Part shown: piece after piece, positions 57,593 to 64,000 of the stretch | Layout: every line of letters begins with the position of its first letter | How positions within the stretch are numbered: the stretch's first letter is position 1 | DNA from: Fischerella sp. CENA71 | Lineage (GTDB): Bacteria; Cyanobacteriota; Cyanobacteriia; Cyanobacteriales; Nostocaceae | Assembly (NCBI GenBank): GCA_024239075.1 | Contig: JANBVI010000027.1 | Span: 186,001 to 250,000, forward strand | Length of the DNA: 64,000 nt | Reading direction: 5' to 3' | The notes under the pieces: model-generated | What the model was told of the DNA's origin: nothing | Database searches by the model: none | What the model saw: only the letters and a program-made list of their open reading frames with translations | Translations under genes and position numbers: made by a program

Positions 57593-60500
57593 ATGACAGG
57601 CTCTCCTAATCCAGATAATCAACCTCCGTCTAATTTCAACAGACGCTTCTGGTTCTTGCTGTTAAGTCGTACTGGTATAACTCTTGGTGTGATTTTGCTA
57701 GTTGGAATTGCAGGGGGTGCTTGGTGGGCTTGGACGTTTATCAACAAAAAGTTAGCACCATTAGTAGAAACTAATCTCGAGCAATTACTTGGACGACCTG
57801 TGCAAGTGGGAAAGGTGGCAGATTTTTCTTGGAATAGCTTGCGCTTTGGCTCATCATCGGTTCCTGCAACCACAACTGATCCAGATAATCTTAAGGCTAA
57901 GGCAATCCAAGTACAATTTGATCCTTGGCAATTAATCCGAAACCGGACTTTAAAGCTAAATGTAACGTTAGTCCAGCCTGATATTTATATTGCACAGGAT
58001 CAACAAGGTCGCTGGGTGACAACAACAATTAAGCCTAGTCTTGAAGAACAGGCTGGTTTTATTCAAACAGAATTGGAAGGAATTCAGCTTCAAGGTGGTG
58101 ATGTAACTCTACAACCATTTTCTCAAGGGAAAAAACCGAAAGCGGCTGTAGGATTTAATCAAGTCAACGGCTCGGCTCGCTTATTAGAACGAAATCAACT
58201 AATTACCTTTAAAGTCAACACTACACCCGTAAATGGGGGCGATTTACAACTTGTTGGTAACACACGCCCCAGTACAGGGAAAATTAACCTGAAAATTAAT
58301 GCTGCTAATTTATTAGCATCTGATCTTTCTCGATTAGTGGAGACGCCAGTAGATATCCAAGCTGGTCGCGTAGATAGTGACTTAACAGTTCAGTTACAAC
58401 CTAATCAGCCAGAAATTGCTCTGTTTGGAAACGTGGGATTAAATCAAATCACTGCACAAGTTGCGAACATTCCCACAAAAATTTCTCAGACCACAGGTCA
58501 ACTAAACTTTCAAAATCAACAGATTGCTCTCGAAAATCTGACTGCGCTCTATGGTAGTGTACCAGTGCAAGCTCAAGGGACAATCAATACTCAAACTGGG
58601 TATAACCTCACAGCACAGGTGAAGCCAGTTAACCTCAAGAATGCTTTAGACTCTTTGAATGCACAATTACCTGTACCTGTAGCTGGTACAGTGCAAGCAA
58701 ATATTAAAGTGCAGGGTTCACTACAAAAACCCATCGCTACTGGCAATATTAGTACAGTCAAAACTGCTCAAATTGACCGCCTCATTTTTAATCAAATTAG
58801 CACTAACTTACGGATAACTCCCAATGAGCTAGTTCTTACTGACATCCAAGCTACTCCCAATGTTGGGGGTAGGATTACTGGTAGTGGTCGAGTTGCTTTA
58901 GAAAATCAAAATAAAGTAGCTTTTAACTTGCAAGGGCAGAATTTACCAGGAGATGCGATCGCTAAAACCTATGAAGCCTCACCTCAAATTCAAATTGGTC
59001 ATCTAGCTGTAAATACGCAAATATCTGGTGTTCCTAGTAACTTGCAAACAGTAGTCCAAGTACAAGCACCTGCTGCTACCTATCCCACTAAATTAGAAGT
59101 TGCGATCGACAGCAACAACTCTGGAGTGATTAGGCTCCAAGATGCTGTTGCCAAAATTGCGGGAGGTACAATTACAGCTAGAGGACAGCTTGTACAAAAA
59201 CGCTGGCAAGGTGTGGTTGATGCTAATAGTATTCAACTTAGTAATTTTGCTCAAGTGCCGCCCCAGTATCGCCAGGGAGTTATTAACGGTAAATTTAATC
59301 TAGCTGGAACCACTGATTCTTTTGAGCTTGCTAATATTCAAGCCACAGGTCAGGCGAGATTAAATTTAGCTGAAAGTACTGTTAATCTCAGGGATATTCA
59401 ACTTAATAGTGGTAAGTGGCAAGCAGTAGCAAATGCTTCCCGAATTCCACTAAGTCGTGTTGCCCAAAATATACAGGGTCAAATCACTAGTGCTAACTTA
59501 CGCCTATCGGGAACAACTAATTCTTTCCAACTTGCAGATATTCAAGCTGCGGGACAAGCTAATGTAAATGTAGCATCAGGAACATTAAATCTAAATAATA
59601 TTCGCCTCAATAATGGTCGCTGGCAAGCAGTTGCCAATGCTGACCAAATTCAACTTAATAGTTTATCCCAGAATTTACGTGGTCAACTTAGTGGTCGAGT
59701 CGGTTTAACGGGAACTGTAGCATCATTTGGGCCATCCGCCATTCAAGCCAATGGACAAGTGCGCTTGTCTCAAGGTTTAGCCCAACTTCAACAACCACTA
59801 ACTGCCCAATTTCAATGGAACGGTGAACAATTACGAATTGTACAGGCAACTGCACCAGGTTTAAGGGCTGCGGGGACAGTGGCGATCGCATTTGCAGACA
59901 CAACTACACCACAAATCCAAAACTTCAACTTGGATGTATTGGCGCAGAACTATAACTTGCAAACCCTGCCTTTTAATTTACCCGGAAATATAGCGATCGC
60001 AGGTACACTTGATTTCGATGGCACTGTCAAAGGCACTCCCAGTACTCCCGTTGCCTCTGGTAATATCCAATTAGAGAACTTTAAGGTTAATGAACTGGCA
60101 TTTGATCCAGTATTAACTGGTCAGATTAGTTATCAACCACAACAAGGAACCCAACTGCAACTGCGAGGTAGACAAGACCAAATTGCTTTGAACCTTGACG
60201 CTAACTATCGTCCCACTTCATTTTTAGTTCGGCGTGATGGTACTGTTGCCACTGGTAGAAGTCAAGGAGACAATCTCCTAGTCAATCTGCGAGACTTTCC
60301 TTTATCTGTAGTACAAGATTTTATTCCTAGCGGTGCGAGAAATTTTGGTCCTGTGGCTGGAAATGCTTCGGGTAACTTTGTCGTTAATTTACCCGAGTCT
60401 ACCGTTGCGGGGAATGTGAATATAACTCAGCCTAAAATTGGTAGGCTTACCGCTGATCAATTTAGTGGTCAAATTGGTTTTGCTGATGGTGTTTTCAGTT

Positions 60501-62902
60501 TATCAGAAGGCGAATTGCGGCAAGGTACAAGTCGTTACTTACTCAGTGGTAAACTCCCAACAACAGGTAATCAACCATTAGATTTTCAACTCAGCTTTGA
60601 CCAAGCCAGAATCGAGAATATCTTATCGGCGTTGAATATCTATGATTTTTCAGACATTAGCACTGGTTTGCAATCTCCAAATTTAGCTGGTGCAGAAGCA
60701 CTGACTACTGTTCCTGTTGGTCAACCGAATGCATCTTTGGCAGAAAAATTAGAGTTGTATGAAAAAATCTCAGCCTTAGTAGCACAACAAAAACAGCAAC
60801 AGCAACAGCAACAGGCACGAGTACCAACCTTAGCAGAATTAAGCGGCCCAATTAACGGACAAATTCGGGTTACAGGTACTTTGCAATCAGGATTGAATAC
60901 CAGCTTTAATCTGACAGGTTCCAATTGGGTCTGGGGTAATTACAAAATCAATGAAGTTGTTGCCAATGGGACTTTTACAGATGGTGTTGTCAGGTTACAG
61001 CCCCTACGGGTAAATTTAGATGGGTCACTCCTTGCTTTTAGTGGACAGTTGAGTCAAGAACAACTATCTGGACAAGCACGAATCGAAGCATTCCCAGTAG
61101 CACTCATCAAGCCTTTTATACCAAATCTACCTGTAGAAGTTACAGGAAACTTAAATGGACTTGTGACTCTGGCGGGTAGTTTGAAAAATCCTACTGGGAT
61201 TGGGGAAATAGCGCTGGTGGATGGAAGTGTTAATCAGCAATCTATTCAGACAGCACAAGTAAGTTTTAATTACAATAATGCTCGCTTAAATTTTGGTAGC
61301 AATATCTCCGTCACCGGAACAGGTACAGAACCAGTAAATATTGTAGGTAGCATTCCCTTAAGCTTGCCTTTCGCCACAGTCAAACCAGATAGTAATCAAA
61401 TTAACATCAATGCAAATGTCAAAAATGAAGGTTTAGCAATCTTAAATGCCTTGACCAACCAAGTTAGTTGGGTGGGGGGTGAGGGAAATGTAGATATTCA
61501 AATTGGTGGTACGTTGCAGCAGCCCAACCCTACTGGTATTGTGACAGTGAGAAATGCGACCTTGAAATCACCTAACCTCTCCCAACCATTGACAGATGTC
61601 ACAGGGACAATCAGATTTGTAGGCGATCGCTTCAATGTTGAAGGTCTACAAGGAAAATATAGCCGGGGACAACTAACAGCAGCAGGGATTCTACCTATTT
61701 TTGCCACTCAAAACGCCCTACAGGAAGCAGAAACTAATCCTCTGACTGTCGTCTTAGAAAATCTCAACCTGAATCTACCACAATTGTATGCAGGGGGAGT
61801 AAGTGGAAATGTGGTAATTAGAGGCACAGCAAAAACTCCCCGACTGGGTGGAAATGTGCGACTACAAAATGGTCAGATATCCTTAAAACAGAATGCTGAA
61901 ACTACTCGAACCACAGGTGCAACACCCGCAAATAATTCTGTAACAAATAGCGAGATACTTTTAGAAAAACCTGCTCTTACAATTACAAACACTCCCTCAA
62001 GCCAGCCACAAGAAACAGTCAATTCTTCAGTTTCTCCTAGTTCAACACCTATTAACATACCTATAGAATTTGCAGATTTCCGCGTCATCCTCGATAACGA
62101 TGTGCGCGTCACACAAGAACCACTATTCAGCTTTGTCACCAAGGGAGATATTACCCTCAACGGAACTTTAGCTAATCCCCGTCCTCAAGGAGTGATAAAT
62201 CTTAAACAAGGTCAAGTCAATTTATTTGTGACTCGATTTACCTTAGCGCGTGGTTATGACCAAACCGCCACTTTCACGCCTAAACAGGGATTAGACCCTA
62301 TTTTGAATGTGCGACTAGTCACACTAGTTCCGCAATATAACAGGAGCCGATTACCAACCACACCCACATCTAGCGAAATCAATGATTCTTCTCCCAACGC
62401 CTTGGGTACTTTCAACACCGTTCGCATCCAAGCCAGTGTCCAAGGCCCAGCCAGTAAATTATCTGAAAATTTACAACTAACTAGTGAGCCTAGTCGGACA
62501 GAAGCAGAGATTGTTGCTTTATTGGGAGGTTCTTTTATCAATGTCTTTGGTCAACCTGATGCAACCAGTATTGGTATTGCGACTCTAACTAACTCTGAGA
62601 TATTTGCAAACTTTCAAGGCAGAATTAGTCAACTTGCTGAAGCGATCGGTTTAAGAGAATTCCAGATTTTTCCCACGATCCAACCTACTGCAAGTGGAGA
62701 AAGTTCAGTATTGAGTTTAGCAGCAGAAGCAGCAATTGGTATTTCTAACGATATTTCTTTTTCAGTATCACGAGTTTTTTATGGCAATGAATCCTTCCGT
62801 TACAACTTGCTTTATGAACTCAGCGATCAACTAGTCATCAGAGGTTCGACAAATTTAACTGATGAAAGTCGTGCAGAAATTCAATATGAAACAAGATTTT
62901 AA
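57593..62902 (+). CDS. TamB/DUF490-domain translocation and assembly module protein
   Basis: 1769 residues. An N-terminal membrane helix (ITLGVILLVGIAGGAWWAW, about residues 28-46), AsmA-like start (LLGRPVQVGKVADFSW), then a very long stretch of beta-rich repeats and a C-terminal DUF490/TamB domain (GDITLNGTLANPRPQGVINL, FTLARGYDQTATF, EAEIVALLGGSF, LVIRGSTNLTDESRAEIQY). TamB-like proteins bridge the inner and outer membrane and move lipids or outer membrane proteins. Contains repeated units (IQATGQARLNLAEST, LNNGRWQAVANADQIQL) and a Q-rich stretch near residue 1060. In cyanobacteria and plastids (Tic236) homologues act in outer membrane biogenesis. Monocistronic. Confidence 0.92.
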   Translation: MTGSPNPDNQPPSNFNRRFWFLLLSRTGITLGVILLVGIAGGAWWAWTFINKKLAPLVETNLEQLLGRPVQVGKVADFSWNSLRFGSSSVPATTTDPDNLKAKAIQVQFDPWQLIRNRTLKLNVTLVQPDIYIAQDQQGRWVTTTIKPSLEEQAGFIQTELEGIQLQGGDVTLQPFSQGKKPKAAVGFNQVNGSARLLERNQLITFKVNTTPVNGGDLQLVGNTRPSTGKINLKINAANLLASDLSRLVETPVDIQAGRVDSDLTVQLQPNQPEIALFGNVGLNQITAQVANIPTKISQTTGQLNFQNQQIALENLTALYGSVPVQAQGTINTQTGYNLTAQVKPVNLKNALDSLNAQLPVPVAGTVQANIKVQGSLQKPIATGNISTVKTAQIDRLIFNQISTNLRITPNELVLTDIQATPNVGGRITGSGRVALENQNKVAFNLQGQNLPGDAIAKTYEASPQIQIGHLAVNTQISGVPSNLQTVVQVQAPAATYPTKLEVAIDSNNSGVIRLQDAVAKIAGGTITARGQLVQKRWQGVVDANSIQLSNFAQVPPQYRQGVINGKFNLAGTTDSFELANIQATGQARLNLAESTVNLRDIQLNSGKWQAVANASRIPLSRVAQNIQGQITSANLRLSGTTNSFQLADIQAAGQANVNVASGTLNLNNIRLNNGRWQAVANADQIQLNSLSQNLRGQLSGRVGLTGTVASFGPSAIQANGQVRLSQGLAQLQQPLTAQFQWNGEQLRIVQATAPGLRAAGTVAIAFADTTTPQIQNFNLDVLAQNYNLQTLPFNLPGNIAIAGTLDFDGTVKGTPSTPVASGNIQLENFKVNELAFDPVLTGQISYQPQQGTQLQLRGRQDQIALNLDANYRPTSFLVRRDGTVATGRSQGDNLLVNLRDFPLSVVQDFIPSGARNFGPVAGNASGNFVVNLPESTVAGNVNITQPKIGRLTADQFSGQIGFADGVFSLSEGELRQGTSRYLLSGKLPTTGNQPLDFQLSFDQARIENILSALNIYDFSDISTGLQSPNLAGAEALTTVPVGQPNASLAEKLELYEKISALVAQQKQQQQQQQARVPTLAELSGPINGQIRVTGTLQSGLNTSFNLTGSNWVWGNYKINEVVANGTFTDGVVRLQPLRVNLDGSLLAFSGQLSQEQLSGQARIEAFPVALIKPFIPNLPVEVTGNLNGLVTLAGSLKNPTGIGEIALVDGSVNQQSIQTAQVSFNYNNARLNFGSNISVTGTGTEPVNIVGSIPLSLPFATVKPDSNQININANVKNEGLAILNALTNQVSWVGGEGNVDIQIGGTLQQPNPTGIVTVRNATLKSPNLSQPLTDVTGTIRFVGDRFNVEGLQGKYSRGQLTAAGILPIFATQNALQEAETNPLTVVLENLNLNLPQLYAGGVSGNVVIRGTAKTPRLGGNVRLQNGQISLKQNAETTRTTGATPANNSVTNSEILLEKPALTITNTPSSQPQETVNSSVSPSSTPINIPIEFADFRVILDNDVRVTQEPLFSFVTKGDITLNGTLANPRPQGVINLKQGQVNLFVTRFTLARGYDQTATFTPKQGLDPILNVRLVTLVPQYNRSRLPTTPTSSEINDSSPNALGTFNTVRIQASVQGPASKLSENLQLTSEPSRTEAEIVALLGGSFINVFGQPDATSIGIATLTNSEIFANFQGRISQLAEAIGLREFQIFPTIQPTASGESSVLSLAAEAAIGISNDISFSVSRVFYGNESFRYNLLYELSDQLVIRGSTNLTDESRAEIQYETRF

Positions 62903-63002
62903 GTAGGGATCGTCATAGGTGATGGATCATTTGGCATAGCAAGTGATAACCAAGCGTAAAAATCAGCAATTTAACCAAGATAAGAATATTGTGAGCGATC
63001 GC

Positions 63003-63626
63003 TTACATGTCCTCTGTAATTATCGGTTGGGTCTTTTGAGCAATAATATAAACATGATTTTCAGGGTATTGGTCATATTCAAGATGGCGGCATGTGCAGT
63101 AATGCTCGCTAAGAATCCGCAGTAAAGCATCTACCCCCAAAGTGCTGTACTCAAAGTCCTGACCTTGAAATTCCCCTGAAATCTCGCTGTTTGTATGTCC
63201 GCCACCACATGTAAACAGGAGTACTCCGTTAGGTTCAAGAGCATCGCATAGCTTTTTCATAACAAACTCTTGCATATTTAGCGGCAGATGAAAAATGCTG
63301 TCCCAAGCAGAAATTAGACTATAAAGTTTGGTAGGAATCCAACAGCAGATGTCTTCGGTGTAAAAGGTGATTTCTGGATGGAGCTGCTTGGCTAAATTTA
63401 TCATTTGTGTGGAAATATCAAGTCCTTCAGCCTGAAATCCATGCTTGGATAAAACGTTAATAAAACGCCCACTGCTTCCACACCCTATGTCAATAGCTGA
63501 GTGCCTCTTAGAAGTAAATTTGATTGCCCGCTCCAATTGTGCGATCCCGTATAACGAATTTTGATGTTCAGTTTGCCACCATTGGGCAATTTGATCATAT
63601 CGGGCGGCTGTAGCATTCGGATTCAT
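63003..63626 (-). CDS. Class I SAM-dependent methyltransferase
   Basis: 207 residues. AIDIGCGSSGRFINVLSKHG (SAM motif I), AEGLDISTQMINLAKQ, LISAWDSIFHLPLN, LEPNGVLLFTCGGG. Small-molecule methyltransferase of unknown substrate; the first residues NATAARYDQIAQWWQ resemble others with a YDxxAxxW start. Between TamB-like and cobO, unrelated direction. Confidence 0.9.
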   Translation of the reverse strand: MNPNATAARYDQIAQWWQTEHQNSLYGIAQLERAIKFTSKRHSAIDIGCGSSGRFINVLSKHGFQAEGLDISTQMINLAKQLHPEITFYTEDICCWIPTKLYSLISAWDSIFHLPLNMQEFVMKKLCDALEPNGVLLFTCGGGHTNSEISGEFQGQDFEYSTLGVDALLRILSEHYCTCRHLEYDQYPENHVYIIAQKTQPIITEDM

Positions 63627-63703
63627 GTGATGTAATGACTTAAATACTGACTATCAGACCTAACATTGACTTAATATATTATTTCCAAAAAATATATAGA
63701 TAG

Positions 63704-64000
63704 ATGAATACCGACAACTCTGCTGACTTGAATTTAGACACAGAGGCTAAACGCTTAACAGAGGAAGCGTCATCCTCAACTCTGACTGATGAACAGTATC
63801 GCCAAAAAATGCAGCGACGCAAGCAGGTGCAAGACCAACGCATAGCAAAAGCAATACCAGACAAAGGCTTAATAATAGTTCACACTGGCAATGGTAAAGG
63901 AAAAACTACCGCAGCCTTGGGAATGATACTGCGATCGCTCGGTCATGGATACAAAGTGGCGATCGTCCAATTTATCAAAGGTGCTTGGGAACCCTCAGAA
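63704..64000 (+). CDS. cobO: Cob(I)yrinic acid a,c-diamide adenosyltransferase, start only
   Basis: The first 99 codons: [20 protein letters not shown] and acidic linker, [20 protein letters not shown], then [20 protein letters not shown] with the P-loop, [20 protein letters not shown]. This is the CobO/BtuR ATP:corrinoid adenosyltransferase of cobalamin synthesis, running off the right edge. Only the N-terminus and P-loop are seen, about half of the ~200 residue protein. Confidence 0.93.
   Translation, partial: MNTDNSADLNLDTEAKRLTEEASSSTLTDEQYRQKMQRRKQVQDQRIAKAIPDKGLIIVHTGNGKGKTTAALGMILRSLGHGYKVAIVQFIKGAWEPSE

Overview
The window is chromosomal DNA from a cyanobacterium, most likely a filamentous Nostocales-type species; I do not name it further. 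The evidence is the set of cyanobacterial marker genes (apcD, ndhH, psb32, ycf66, a high-light-inducible protein, sphS/sphR, two CIRCE-controlled groEL genes), the many GCGATCGC (HIP1) sites, and the dense short repeats in intergenic DNA (runs such as 'tcattagtcattag', 'ccaaaatctaaaatc' and 'gtccccgtgtcc'). Genes are mostly single or in very short operons. There is no rRNA, tRNA, CRISPR array or prophage that I can see.

Layout. 1-9 kb: ileS (cut by the left edge), a membrane Ser/Thr kinase, a small membrane peptide, ycf66, gnd, a SpoIID/LytB-domain protein. 9-16.5 kb: ald, a high-light-inducible protein, a region of decayed WD40 sequence, a double-glycine leader peptide gene with a decayed IS200/IS605 element directly behind it, thioredoxin, fabG, a WecA-type sugar-phosphate transferase. 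16.5-26 kb: CIRCE-groEL, a 114-bp MITE, corA, rnpB with repeats inside the RNA gene, rnc, an oxidoreductase carrying an in-frame repeat, a hybrid-free sensor kinase. 26-38 kb: RibD-type reductase, FemAB-like protein, psb32, a divergent TetR/Rieske pair around a perfect palindrome, NADAR protein, purF, purL (also with an in-frame repeat), apcD. 38-54 kb: rlmD, anti-sigma kinase, asnS, response regulator, a ferredoxin gene broken by one TGA, CIRCE-groES-groEL1, ndhH, the sphR-sphS-phoU phosphate operon. 54-64 kb: two tiny basic-peptide genes, hisA, a DUF2499/DUF3593 pair, a pentapeptide protein, a 1769-residue TamB-like protein, a methyltransferase, and the start of cobO at the right edge.

How genes work together: sphR, sphS and phoU form a phosphate-sensing operon; groES-groEL1 and the lone groEL2 share the CIRCE operator and so presumably HrcA control; purF and purL catalyse de novo purine steps and lie near each other on the same strand; the DUF2499/DUF3593 genes overlap and are surely cotranscribed; the TetR and Rieske genes share one operator region.

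Most notable observation: a GC-rich, partly palindromic repeat that is scattered between genes here (about 9.1, 10.5, 15.3, 45.1, 55.6 kb) also lies inside two unrelated coding sequences (the oxidoreductase at 23.2 kb and purL at 35.1 kb). In both it keeps the reading frame open, is in the same orientation relative to the gene, and is read in the same frame, so two unrelated proteins share the peptide pattern [11 protein letters not shown]...SETASS. This resembles the Rickettsia palindromic elements that insert in frame into protein genes. Related observations are a second repeat that stops exactly 2 nt before the ATG of both rnc and rlmD, a nested inverted repeat inside a coding sequence at 53.6 kb, and two possible plus-strand small RNAs (32.25-32.43 kb and upstream of a strong terminator at 37.36 kb).
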